Below are positions 18,001 to 25,045 of a DNA stretch of 64,000 bases, piece after piece (within the stretch, counting starts at the first letter, position 1; each line of letters starts with the position of its first letter). Both the position numbers and the translations under genes were made by a program. The notes beneath the pieces are model-generated. The model saw only the letters and a program-made list of their open reading frames with translations. It ran no database searches and was not told the origin of the DNA. Source of the stretch: Thauera sedimentorum (GTDB taxonomy: Bacteria > Pseudomonadota > Gammaproteobacteria > Burkholderiales > Rhodocyclaceae); assembly GCF_014489115.1 (NCBI RefSeq), contig NZ_JACTAH010000002.1, forward strand, positions 496,001-560,000, in the 5' to 3' direction.

Positions 18001-18875
18001 ACCGCGAACGCATGTTCGCCCTGTTCGCGCTGGGCAATTCCAACTTCTGGCGCGGCAACTTCGACGCCAGCCGGGATGCGCTCGAGCGCCTTCATGTGCT
18101 CGCCGAGAGCGCTCCGTCCACCGAACGCAACTGGTTCGGCGGGCGCTCCTGGCACGGTGGCGACGACGTGGCCGTCACCGGCCAGTCCTTCCTCGGGCTG
18201 GCGCTGTGGTTCCTCGGCGACACGCCCCGCGCGGCAAGCGTGATGGCCAACGCGCGCCGCCTCGGCGCCCTGTGCGGCAACGAGCATTCGCACTGTTTTG
18301 CGCTGGCCTTCTCCGCCTTGCTGGAACGCTACCGCGGCAACCCGCAGGACACCGGCCGCTATGCGGTGCAGACCCGGGAGCTGGCCGAACGCCACGGATT
18401 CGCCTTGTGGATAGGCGTGGGCGTCCTGCTGGATGCGTGGGCCAAGGCACAGCAAGGCCAGCTGGAGGACGCCGGGCTGCTCGAAAAGGGAAGCGCCGTG
18501 ATCAACTCGGCCTATCGCGGCGGCGGAGTCACCGTCATGTCGATCGCGGTCGAGGCCCTGCTGGCGCTACACCGCCCCGCAGACGCATCGGAACTGGCCG
18601 ACCGCGCCCTGCTCGCAGCGGAGGAGCTCGCGGAACAGTACTTCGTCGCGGAACTGCTCCGTCTCAAGGGCGAGGCGCTGCTGCGGATCGATCCGGTCCG
18701 CCATCGCGAGCAGGCGGAACGGTATTTCCACCAGGCCATCGCCCTGTCCCTGAGACAGAACGCCAGGGCGCTGACCGAGCGCGCACGGCACAGTCTCACG
18801 CGTTTGTCGCCGGGCGGACAGGCGGCCCCGGAGCGCAGGCACGACACGCAGGACGCAAGCGCCGACGCAGGGTAA
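15099..18875 (+). CDS. BTAD-winged helix / degenerate nucleotide cyclase / AAA ATPase / TPR regulator
   Basis: 1258 residues from ATG 15099; a TTG at 14988 is in frame but begins only a few bases after the expected transcription start. Residues about 12-105 look like a winged-helix OmpR/SARP domain and 110-260 like a bacterial transcriptional activator domain ([22 protein letters not shown], then [18 protein letters not shown]). Residues about 290-430 resemble a class III cyclase ([40 protein letters not shown]), but the metal-binding Asp positions are replaced. An ATPase follows with Walker [10 protein letters not shown] near 491-499 and Walker [13 protein letters not shown] near 609-620, then TPR-like repeats to the end. 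Probably a signal-integrating transcription factor of the LAL/AfsR-like type. Its target is unknown; the adjacent pilus operon is a candidate. Confidence 0.85.
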   Translation: MTKAQDPTISSDPLYVALLGPGRITQGPHELTSGIKYRRTLALLAYLMIERNAHHSRDHLADLLWPRLPLEAARANLRQVLGNLARLTPDAATRFPGLEVTRYTVAMSDHPAVRLDLGWLELSPQQICQGCVERTCALTLPDGSLPPGIGQDLLAGFALSGADGFEEWLEGQRLFYRHRSVDLLRRLTECAENTLRPELALDLARRLEMLDPLDEPNQRSLMRALAMTGRPDRALQQFDTFAKRIERELGVTPDAETCRLRADIAEGAISPAEQPGERTDEQLASARHDEHRMLTVMCCECVAPLHDLENNVARNRALRLQAIECLAGYGGHVVSAPGKALMAYFGWPRARDSAQADALRAALAVQRRFASVAQVRAGLHCGHTISGENPDELGELSEAAMQLRLLALDGEVLASAAMMAVAGDRFEYEPVVAVEQVSMPSLGTVHRVRSERTPPPLAESDRDVMIGRSTELGELLAHWEETRRHHGRLVLVSGEPGIGKSTLAAHFARYVADTGGAIRAFTCRPELRLSPLAPLAGMFEARCGIGPDDPPATRRQKLRDFLQRDWSDRADEAFPLLTDLLDPDADAIHNKEGLFRLILGMFASLGKRSPLLLVLEDAHWADAATLEFLDRLKLTDLPIMALTVSREEGSLFDSVPHAARIALGPLADTSALALLQSLPATSAVPAEQLNELARRAGGIPLYLRELAALAGELEGGGDLAGIPDTLQAVLRQRIDSTGDDATVLCAASVIGQQFDLDLLNEIVGRQELLHAALQRLATAGLLIAERDGRFRFSHALVRDAAYQSMTRLRRNALHLRVATALSAIFPKIAETRPEVVAWHCTAGGDPRHGLFWWEKAGRLAGRRQAAADAVGHYRNALDLVEAHPQLTDAAGRLALMFDLGDALILSEGFGSLNARRLMEQALAIATEAGDQGARFMALARMYQSDSSHSEHARGLDTAFTLEAEARTNRERMFALFALGNSNFWRGNFDASRDALERLHVLAESAPSTERNWFGGRSWHGGDDVAVTGQSFLGLALWFLGDTPRAASVMANARRLGALCGNEHSHCFALAFSALLERYRGNPQDTGRYAVQTRELAERHGFALWIGVGVLLDAWAKAQQGQLEDAGLLEKGSAVINSAYRGGGVTVMSIAVEALLALHRPADASELADRALLAAEELAEQYFVAELLRLKGEALLRIDPVRHREQAERYFHQAIALSLRQNARALTERARHSLTRLSPGGQAAPERRHDTQDASADAG

Positions 18876-18910
18876 ACTGCGGCGGTTTCATCCGCCCACC
18901 GGACCCGCAC

Positions 18911-19543
18911 ATGGCCATCCAGCAAATCTCCCACCCCCTCGTCCGCCACAAGATCGGCCTGATGCGCGAAGCGGACATCAGCACCAAGAAGTTCCGCGAG
19001 CTGACCGCCGAACTGGCCCGTCTGCTGGCCTACGAGGCGTGCAAGGATTTTCCGCTGGAGAAGGTCACCCTCGCCGGTTGGGCCGGGCCGGTGGAGGTGG
19101 AGCAGATCAAGGGCAAGAAGGTCACCGTGGTGCCCATCCTGCGTGCCGGCCTGGGCATGCTGGACGGCGTGCTGGACATGATCCCGAGCGCCAAGGTGAG
19201 CGTGGTGGGCATCGCGCGCGACGAGGAAACCCTGCAGCCGGCGCCCTACTTCGAGAAGTTCGTCGGCCACCTGGGCGAGCGCATGGCGCTGATCATCGAC
19301 CCCATGCTGGCCACCGGCGGCTCGCTGGCGGCCACCTGCGACATGCTCAAACGCAAGGGCTGCGCGCAGATCCGCGCCTTGGTGCTGGTGGCCGCGCCGG
19401 AGGGCATCGCCCTGATGGCCGAGCGCCACCCGGACGTGGACATCTACACCGCCAGCATCGACAGCCACCTCAACGAGCAGGGCTACATCATCCCCGGGCT
19501 GGGCGATGCCGGCGACAAGATCTTCGGCACCAAGCACAACTGA
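18911..19543 (+). CDS. upp: Uracil phosphoribosyltransferase
   Basis: 210 residues, about the length of the Escherichia coli enzyme. It converts uracil and PRPP to UMP and pyrophosphate in pyrimidine salvage, in the cytoplasm. Visible signatures include the start [14 protein letters not shown], the substrate strand [13 protein letters not shown], the PRPP loop [12 protein letters not shown], and the uracil-binding end [16 protein letters not shown]. The start codon is 35 bases after the regulator gene. A uracil permease gene follows 90 bases downstream in the same direction, so uptake and salvage are probably expressed together. Confidence 0.97.
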   Translation: MAIQQISHPLVRHKIGLMREADISTKKFRELTAELARLLAYEACKDFPLEKVTLAGWAGPVEVEQIKGKKVTVVPILRAGLGMLDGVLDMIPSAKVSVVGIARDEETLQPAPYFEKFVGHLGERMALIIDPMLATGGSLAATCDMLKRKGCAQIRALVLVAAPEGIALMAERHPDVDIYTASIDSHLNEQGYIIPGLGDAGDKIFGTKHN

Positions 19544-19633
19544 TCACCCGCAACACCCGCATCCCACCTGCAGCACGAAGTACCCACAAAACACCAACAA
19601 ATGATCGCCCGCGAGGGCGAACGGAGAACAAGC

Positions 19634-20881
19634 ATGCGAGAAATTCCGATCCAGGGAGGCGAGCCGCTCTGGCGGCAGGCGGTCGCCGGCGGCCAGATCC
19701 TTTTCGTGGCCTTCGGCGCGCTGGTGCTGGTACCCCTGCTCACCGGCCTCAACCCAAGCATGGCCCTGCTGGGCGCCGGTGTCGGCACCTTGCTGTTCCA
19801 GCTCGTCACCAAGCGCCAGGTGCCGATCTTCCTCGGCTCCAGCTTCGCCTTCATCGCCCCCATCGTGTACAGCATGCAGACCTGGGGTCTGTCGGCCACC
19901 ATGGGGGCGCTGGCCTGCGTCAGCCTGGTGTACTTCGTGTTCTCCGGCCTGGTGTGGAAGCATGGCGCGGAGATCGTGCACCGCTTCATGCCGCCGGTGG
20001 TGATCGGCCCGATCATCATGATCATCGGCCTGTCGCTCGCCGCGGTGGCGGTGAACATGGCGATGGGACGCACCGGCGACGGCTCGGCGGAACTGGTGCC
20101 CTACCGCACCGCGCTGGTGGTCGCCGCGGTGTCCTTCGGCACCACGGTGGCGGTGGCGGTGTTCGCGCGCGGCTTCCTGCGCCTGGTGCCCATCCTCGCC
20201 GGCGTCGCGGCCGGCTACGTGGCGGCTACCGCCTTCGGCCTGGTGGAGTTCTCCAAGGTGCACAGCTCGCCCTGGTTTGCCATGCCCAGCTTCGTGGCCC
20301 CGAGCTTCGAGTGGGCGGCCATCCTGTTCATGCTGCCGGTGGCCCTGGCGCCGGCCATCGAGCACGTCGGCGACGTGGTGGCGATCGGCGGCGTGACCGG
20401 CAAGGACTACACCGAGAAGCCCGGCCTGCACCGCACGCTGGCCGGCGACGGCCTGGGCGTGCTGTTCGCCGGCCTGGTCGGCGGGCCGCCGGTCACCACC
20501 TACTCGGAAGTCACCGGCGCGGTCACGCTGACCAGGAACTACAATCCGGCGATCATGACCTGGGCCGCGGTGTTCGCCATCGCCATGGCCTTCGTCGGCA
20601 AGTTCAACGCCTTCCTGCAGTCCATTCCGGTGCCGGTGATGGGCGGCATCATGATGCTGCTGTTCGGTTCGGTGGCCAGCGTGGGTCTGAAGACGCTGAT
20701 CAGCGCGCGCACCGACCTGGACGAGCCGCGCAACCTGGTCATCGTCTCGTCGATCCTGGTGTTCGGCATCGGCGGGCTGGCGCTCAACTTCGACGGCCTC
20801 ACGCTGCAGGGCGTGAGCCTGTGCGGCATCGTCGCGGTGCTGCTCAACCTCGTCCTGCCGAAGCGCCGCGCCAGCGCCTGA
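19634..20881 (+). CDS. uraA: Uracil/xanthine permease (NCS2 family, UraA-like)
   Basis: 415 residues with about 12-14 membrane segments. It is a proton-coupled uracil importer of the nucleobase-cation symporter 2 family. Family signs include GGQILFVAFGALVLVPLLTGL near the start, QVPIFLGSSFAFIAP in the third helix, the substrate-site region VALAPAIEHVGDVVAIG with the conserved Glu, and the GLVGGPPVTTYSEVTGAVTLT stretch typical of UraA. The ATG at 19634 has GGAGAA six bases upstream, which decides it over an upstream frame start. Placement directly after upp fits UMP salvage. Its last 38 bases overlap the end of a convergent minus-strand gene. Confidence 0.95.
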   Translation: MREIPIQGGEPLWRQAVAGGQILFVAFGALVLVPLLTGLNPSMALLGAGVGTLLFQLVTKRQVPIFLGSSFAFIAPIVYSMQTWGLSATMGALACVSLVYFVFSGLVWKHGAEIVHRFMPPVVIGPIIMIIGLSLAAVAVNMAMGRTGDGSAELVPYRTALVVAAVSFGTTVAVAVFARGFLRLVPILAGVAAGYVAATAFGLVEFSKVHSSPWFAMPSFVAPSFEWAAILFMLPVALAPAIEHVGDVVAIGGVTGKDYTEKPGLHRTLAGDGLGVLFAGLVGGPPVTTYSEVTGAVTLTRNYNPAIMTWAAVFAIAMAFVGKFNAFLQSIPVPVMGGIMMLLFGSVASVGLKTLISARTDLDEPRNLVIVSSILVFGIGGLALNFDGLTLQGVSLCGIVAVLLNLVLPKRRASA

Positions 20882-21206
20882 GCAAGGACCCGACCAGCGG
20901 CAGGGCGGCGCCCATGAGCGGCGCCGCCCTGCCGCTGCCCACGCGGCGGTATAGCGCCCAGCCCAGCCACGCACGACGCGCCACGCGCAGCGCCAGCCGG
21001 GGCTTCCACAGCACCACGATGACGGCGGCCGCGGAGAACAGCGGTACCTGTTCGCGCGCCCAGGCGAGGTTGTCGCGGACACGGTCCACCGTGTCCAGCG
21101 CGCCCTCGAAACCCTGCAGGCGGCGCAGCATGTCGTCGCGCTGGGTTTCCGCACGAAACTGCAGCTGCTGCTTGCGCAGCGCGAACTCCACCAGACGGGG
21201 GTTCAT
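20844..21206 (-). CDS. YqjK-like small membrane protein
   Basis: 120 residues starting at ATG 21206, overlapping the end of the preceding YqjE-like gene (ATGA). The N-terminus NPRLVEFALRKQQLQFRAE is basic and helical, followed by a charged helix and a hydrophobic stretch near residues 57-67, then an Arg-rich end. In gammaproteobacteria yqjK follows yqjD and yqjE, and that order is kept here. Function unknown; the trio is linked to stationary phase and stress. The 3' end overlaps uraA by 38 bases on the opposite strand and contains a strong 16-bp inverted repeat. Family assignment rests on context and N-terminal similarity. Confidence 0.65.
   Translation of the reverse strand: MNPRLVEFALRKQQLQFRAETQRDDMLRRLQGFEGALDTVDRVRDNLAWAREQVPLFSAAAVIVVLWKPRLALRVARRAWLGWALYRRVGSGRAAPLMGAALPLVGSLLRRWRGASAGRG
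20896..20936. repeat. Perfect 16-bp inverted repeat, possible bidirectional terminator
   Basis: Arms AGCGGCAGGGCGGCGC (20896-20911) and its exact reverse complement (20921-20936) flank a nine-base loop, 15 bases after the uraA stop. There is no T-run on either side, so intrinsic termination is uncertain. It lies inside the C-terminal coding part of the minus-strand yqjK-like gene. Confidence 0.6.
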
Positions 21207-21583
21207 TCGCGGCGGATCGCGGCGCGGTCGCGCGCCAGCTCGGCCAGGCTGGCGGCAAACAGGCGGCTGCCGCGCCGCAGTTCGCGCGCGGCATTGCTGG
21301 CGGTGAGCAGCCCGCCGCCGATGAACACGGCGGTGGCCAGCCCGAGCGCCAGCAGGCGGTGTTCCTCCCAGAACAGCACGGTCAGGAAGAGCGCCAGGAA
21401 GACCAGGCCGAAACCCAGCAGCAGCGCGCACAGCACGACGTTCAGCACCAGGCCGGTGAGGCGCAGCTTCTCTTCCTGCACCTCCACGGCCAGCAGCTCC
21501 AGCCGGGTCTGCGCGGTAGCCAGCCCGCTGTCCAGGAAGCCGCGCAGGCTGTCGGCCAGGCGCGGCTTGCGCGATTCGCCCAT
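21203..21583 (-). CDS. YqjE-like phage-holin-family membrane protein
   Basis: 126 residues. An amphipathic N-terminus (LADSLRGFLDSGLATAQTRLELLAVEVQEE) is followed by two close membrane helices at about residues 42-70 and 76-96 and a basic C-terminus. This is the layout of the holin superfamily III/YqjE proteins, small inner-membrane proteins found with YqjD, which in Escherichia coli tethers ribosomes to the membrane in stationary phase. The start is eight bases after the DUF883 gene stop and the stop overlaps the next gene, so the three form an operon. The holin name is historical; lysis is not implied. Confidence 0.8.
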   Translation of the reverse strand: MGESRKPRLADSLRGFLDSGLATAQTRLELLAVEVQEEKLRLTGLVLNVVLCALLLGFGLVFLALFLTVLFWEEHRLLALGLATAVFIGGGLLTASNAARELRRGSRLFAASLAELARDRAAIRRE

Positions 21584-21591
21584 TGCCGCGC

Positions 21592-21912
21592 TCAGCGCCG
21601 ACCCGCGAGCATGCCGATCAGGAAGGCTACCCCGGCGGCGATGCCGACCGACTGCCAGGGATTGGCATGCACGTAGTCGTCGGTGGCGTGCGCCATCTGG
21701 CGGGTCTTCTCGCGCAAGGCATGCTCGGCGTCGGCGAGTTGGTCCTTGGCAAGGCTCAGGCGGTCGCCGAGGCGACCGCGCACCTCGCCCAGCTTGTCAC
21801 CCGCCTGGCCGGCGGTCAGCTTGAGCAATTCCTCGCTGTCGGCCACGATGGCCTTCAGGTCGGCCAGCAGTTTCTCCCTGGAAGCATGATTCTGTTCGGC
21901 AGCAGTCGGCAT
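21592..21912 (-). CDS. DUF883 (YqjD/ElaB/YgaM) family protein
   Basis: 106 residues from ATG 21912, with a good ribosome site AGGAGT at 21922-21917. The protein is a long charged helix (REKLLADLKAIVADSEELLKLTAGQAGDKLGEVR) ending in the family signature DDYVHANPWQSVGIAAGVAFLIGMLAGRR, split here as the motif HANPW and one C-terminal membrane helix. Homologues bind 70S and 100S ribosomes at the membrane in stationary phase. It heads a minus-strand operon with the YqjE- and YqjK-like genes. An alternative start further upstream lacks a ribosome site and the homologous N-terminus. Confidence 0.9.
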   Translation of the reverse strand: MPTAAEQNHASREKLLADLKAIVADSEELLKLTAGQAGDKLGEVRGRLGDRLSLAKDQLADAEHALREKTRQMAHATDDYVHANPWQSVGIAAGVAFLIGMLAGRR

Positions 21913-22004
21913 GATGGACTCCTTTGGATGACAGGTCGTTCGGGCCTGGACGGGTGGCTCCCGGCGCGGCATGCGCCGGAGCGGTACTCTAGATCAGGCT
22001 ATAC

Positions 22005-22041
22005 GCCCGGCAGGCGGATGGCAAATCCGCACCCGCCGGGC
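22005..22041. repeat. Interrupted stem-loop between divergent genes
   Basis: Outer arms GCCCGGC (22005-22011) and GCCGGGC (22035-22041), inner arms GCGGAT (22014-22019) and ATCCGC (22025-22030), loop of five bases. It lies in the 250-base gap between the DUF883 gene and the EAL gene. Role unknown. Confidence 0.45.
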
Positions 22042-22074
22042 ATGCGGCAATCGGCACGGACGGCCGACGACCCG

Positions 22075-22083
22075 TGCTATAAA
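22075..22083 (+). promoter_or_regulatory. Extended -10 promoter for the EAL gene
   Basis: TGCTATAAA matches the extended -10 form TGnTATAAT with one mismatch. No good -35 is visible at the expected distance, as is usual for extended -10 promoters. Transcription would begin near 22090, about 74 bases before the EAL start. Confidence 0.4.
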
Positions 22084-22163
22084 CCCCGTTAGACGACAGG
22101 GTTGAGCCGGCCGGGCTCTTCCCCTTGCCCGGGCGGCCCGTGCACAGACCATACGGAGTATCG

Positions 22164-22931
22164 ATGAGCACGCTTTTCCCGACGCCCTTTCACGCCGTCG
22201 GTTGCGACGAATGCCGGAACGCCCCGGCGCTGGGCTTCGAATTCACCATGGCCTTCCAGCCCATCGTGGACGTCGAGGGCGGGCCGGTTTTCGCCTACGA
22301 GGCGCTGGTGCGCGGGCCCGATGGCGAAGGCGCGGGCACCGTGCTCGCCCGGGTCGACGACCGCAACCGCTACCGCTTCGACCAGGCCTGCCGGGTCAAG
22401 GCCATCGAGCTTGCCGCCTCGCTCGGCCTGCACGACATGGACGGCTGCCGGCTGAGCATCAACTTCCTGCCCAACGCCATCTACCGCCCCGAGACCTGCA
22501 TCCGCTCCACCCTGGAAGCCTGTTCGCGCTTCGGCCTTCCCTCGGACCGGCTGATGTTCGAGGTCACCGAGGGCGAGCGGGTGAGCGATTCGGCCCACCT
22601 GATCCGCATCTTCAGCGACTACCGCAAGCGCGGCTTCATCACCGCGATCGACGATTTCGGCGCCGGCTACGCCGGCCTCAACCTGCTGGCCACCTTCCAG
22701 CCCCATGTGCTCAAGCTGGACATGGAGCTCACCCGCGACATCGACAGCAGCCCGGCCAAGCAGGCCATCGTCGCCGGCATCGCGCTGTCCGCCGAGCGTC
22801 TGGGCATCACCCTGATCGGCGAAGGCATCGAGAGCGCGGCCGAGCGCGACACCCTGCGCGACTTCGGGGTGCGCTACCAGCAGGGCTACCTGTTCGCCCG
22901 CCCGGCCGTCGAAGCGCTGCCCCGCCCCTGA
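22164..22931 (+). CDS. Stand-alone EAL domain cyclic di-GMP phosphodiesterase
   Basis: 255 residues made almost wholly of one EAL domain. Motifs expected for catalysis are present: EALVRG at 46-51, the Asn in SINFLPN, FEVTEGE, DDFGAGYAG, the Lys in LKLDMEL, the Glu in GEGIES and the final QQGYLFARP. It should hydrolyse cyclic di-GMP to pGpG and so favour motility over adhesion. There is no PAS, GGDEF or membrane segment. The N-terminus has a CDEC pair (Cys14, Cys17) of unknown use. The ATG at 22164 follows GGAG at a normal distance. It is convergent with xth. A link to the MshE-like ATPase, whose family binds cyclic di-GMP, is possible but unproved. Confidence 0.92.
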   Translation: MSTLFPTPFHAVGCDECRNAPALGFEFTMAFQPIVDVEGGPVFAYEALVRGPDGEGAGTVLARVDDRNRYRFDQACRVKAIELAASLGLHDMDGCRLSINFLPNAIYRPETCIRSTLEACSRFGLPSDRLMFEVTEGERVSDSAHLIRIFSDYRKRGFITAIDDFGAGYAGLNLLATFQPHVLKLDMELTRDIDSSPAKQAIVAGIALSAERLGITLIGEGIESAAERDTLRDFGVRYQQGYLFARPAVEALPRP

Positions 22932-22959
22932 GGCGGCCCCAGCCGCGCAGCGCCGGCCA

Positions 22960-23742
22960 CTACAGCTGGAAGGCGTAGTCCACCGTCAGCGGCGCGTGAT
23001 CGCTGAAGCGCTCGTCCTTGTAGATTGCCGCGGCCCGTGCGCTGTCGGCCAGCGCCGGGGTGGCGATGTGGTAGTCGATGCGCCAGCCCACGTTCTTCGC
23101 CCAGGCCTGGCCGCGGTTGGACCACCAGGTGTAGCTCTCGCCGGTGGCCTCCGGGTGCAGGCGGCGGAACACGTCCACCCAGTCCTGTTCGTCCAGCAGA
23201 CGGCTGAGCCAGGCGCGCTCCTCGGGCAGAAAGCCGGAATTCTTCTGGTTGCTCTTCCAGTTCTTCAGGTCGATCTCCTTGTGGGCGATGTTCCAGTCGC
23301 CGCAGATCACCACCTCGCGCCCGGCGGCGCGCAGTTCGGCCAGGTGCGGGAAGAAGCGCTCCATGAAGCCGAACTTGGCCTGCTGGCGTTCCTCCGAACT
23401 GGAGCCGGAGGGCAGGTAGAGCGAGATCACCGACAGCCCCGGATAGTCGAGCTGCAGGTAGCGCCCCTCGGCATCGATGTCGGCAATGCCCAGGCCCTCG
23501 ACCACGCGCTCCGGCTCGTGGCGGGTGTAGATGCCGACCCCGCTGTAGCCCTTTTTCTCGGCGTAATGAAAATGGCCGGTATGTTCGCCCGGGCTGCGCA
23601 TGGCGTCGCTCAGGTCCGCGGCCTGGGCCTTCAGCTCCTGCAGGCAGACGAAGTCGGCGTCCTGGCGGGCGAGCCAGTCGAGAAAGCCCTTGTTGCAGGC
23701 CGAACGGATGCCGTTGAGGTTGGCTGAGATGATGCGTAACAT
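22960..23742 (-). CDS. xthA: Exodeoxyribonuclease III (AP endonuclease)
   Basis: 260 residues, matching the exonuclease III/ExoA family. It cleaves DNA at abasic sites and removes 3' blocking groups in base excision repair. Signatures: NLNGIRSA at the start, VCLQELKAQ with the metal-binding Glu, the Tyr site YSGVGIYTR, GDWNIAH, and the end FSDHAPLTVDYAF with the catalytic Asp-His pair. It reads away from pyrE, with only 42 bases between the two starts, so promoters of both genes must overlap. Confidence 0.95.
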   Translation of the reverse strand: MLRIISANLNGIRSACNKGFLDWLARQDADFVCLQELKAQAADLSDAMRSPGEHTGHFHYAEKKGYSGVGIYTRHEPERVVEGLGIADIDAEGRYLQLDYPGLSVISLYLPSGSSSEERQQAKFGFMERFFPHLAELRAAGREVVICGDWNIAHKEIDLKNWKSNQKNSGFLPEERAWLSRLLDEQDWVDVFRRLHPEATGESYTWWSNRGQAWAKNVGWRIDYHIATPALADSARAAAIYKDERFSDHAPLTVDYAFQL

Positions 23743-23784
23743 GGGCGGAGTCCCGGAAAATGATCAGCATTGCAAAGGAAGCAC

Positions 23785-24432
23785 GTGGATTTTAGCCGTG
23801 AATTCATCGCCCTCGCCTGCCGCAAGGGCGTGCTCCGTTTTGGCTCCTTCATCACCAAGGCCGGGCGCAACTCGCCGTATTTCTTCAACGCCGGCCTGTT
23901 CGACGACGGCACCTCCTTCCGCGAACTGTGCGGTTTCTATGCGCGCGCCATCGAGGCTTCGGGCGTGGCCTGCGACATGCTGTTCGGCCCGGCCTACAAG
24001 GGCATCCCGCTGGTCGCCGGCGCGGCCATCCGCCTGGCGGAGAACGGCCACAACCTGCCCTTCGCGTTCAACCGCAAGGAAGCCAAGGACCACGGCGAAG
24101 GTGGCACACTGATCGGCGCCCCGCTCGCCGGCCGGGTGCTGATCCTCGACGACGTCATCTCCGCAGGCACCTCGGTGCGCGAATCGGTGAACATCATCCG
24201 CGCCGCAGGCGCCGAGCCGGCCGGCGTGGTCATCGCCCTCGACCGCATGGAGCGGGGCACCGGCGCGCTGTCCGCCGTACAGGAAGTGCGCGAGCAGTTC
24301 GGCATCCCGGTCATCGCCGTGGCAACACTGGAAGACCTGATCGCCTATCTCGCCGACAGTCCGCAACTCGCCGCCAACCTGGAGGCCGTCATGGCCTATC
24401 GTGAAAGCTATGGGACTTCCGCGTCGCGCTGA
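23785..24432 (+). CDS. pyrE: Orotate phosphoribosyltransferase
   Basis: 215 residues from GTG 23785, chosen because AAGGAA lies five bases upstream and it gives the family start [23 protein letters not shown] at 23770 is in frame but has no ribosome site. The enzyme joins orotate and PRPP to make OMP in pyrimidine synthesis. Visible motifs include [43 protein letters not shown] and the PRPP loop [16 protein letters not shown]. Length equals known bacterial enzymes. The 3' end overlaps the next gene start by about 20 bases. Confidence 0.96.
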   Translation: MDFSREFIALACRKGVLRFGSFITKAGRNSPYFFNAGLFDDGTSFRELCGFYARAIEASGVACDMLFGPAYKGIPLVAGAAIRLAENGHNLPFAFNRKEAKDHGEGGTLIGAPLAGRVLILDDVISAGTSVRESVNIIRAAGAEPAGVVIALDRMERGTGALSAVQEVREQFGIPVIAVATLEDLIAYLADSPQLAANLEAVMAYRESYGTSASR

Positions 24433-25045
24433 CCTGCTGCTCCTCGCCCTGCTGGCGCTGCCGTTCGGCGCCCAGGCGCAGGGCGGGCGCACCATCTTCT
24501 GTTGCGAGGACGACGCCGGCCGGCCGGCGTGCGGCGACACGCTGCCGCCGATGTGCTTCGGCAAGGCCTACCGCGAGATCAGCCCGCAAGGCACGGTACG
24601 GCGTTACGTGGCCGCCCCGCTCACCGCCGAGGAGATCGCCCGTCGCCAGGCCGAAGAGCGGCAGCGCAAGGCGGAGGAAGCCCGCGCGCTGCAACAGCGC
24701 CGGCTCGACGAGGCCTTGCTCGAAACCTACGCCAGCCTGAGCGATCTCGACGCGCAGCGCGACCGCAGCCTGGCCGATGCCGGCAAGAGCATGCAGGAGC
24801 AGCGCCGCCGCCTGGAGGAGCTCGAGGCACGGCGGCAGAAGCTGGCGGAGGAACAGGAGTTCTACCGCGACCGCGAACTGCCCCCCGAACTGGCCAACGA
24901 ACTGCGCGTGATCGAAGCCGAGATGGCCGCGCAGCGCGTCGTGCTCGACGCCAAGACGCGCGAACTCGAGACCATCCGCAGCCGTTTCGACGAAGACCGC
25001 CGGCGCTACCTGGAACTCACCCGCGACGCCCAGCCGCGACGCTGA
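24410..25045 (+). CDS. DUF4124-like secreted coiled-coil protein
   Basis: 211 residues from ATG 24410 (a GTG at 24401 is in frame). A signal peptide ends near AQAQ at about residue 24. A short domain follows with Cys pairs ([21 protein letters not shown]) that resembles the DUF4124 pattern of a Cys, an Asp-Gly turn and a DTxPP motif. From about residue 65 the protein is a long charged coiled coil rich in Arg, Glu and Gln. It is probably periplasmic. Function unknown. It starts inside pyrE and its stop overlaps the molybdopterin oxidoreductase start, so it sits in a coupled chain of four genes. Confidence 0.75.
   Translation: MGLPRRADLLLLALLALPFGAQAQGGRTIFCCEDDAGRPACGDTLPPMCFGKAYREISPQGTVRRYVAAPLTAEEIARRQAEERQRKAEEARALQQRRLDEALLETYASLSDLDAQRDRSLADAGKSMQEQRRRLEELEARRQKLAEEQEFYRDRELPPELANELRVIEAEMAAQRVVLDAKTRELETIRSRFDEDRRRYLELTRDAQPRR

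Noticed and set aside
21203..21583. The holin-family gene as evidence of a prophage
   Set aside because: It belongs to the conserved yqjD-yqjE-yqjK-like set and no other phage gene is near.
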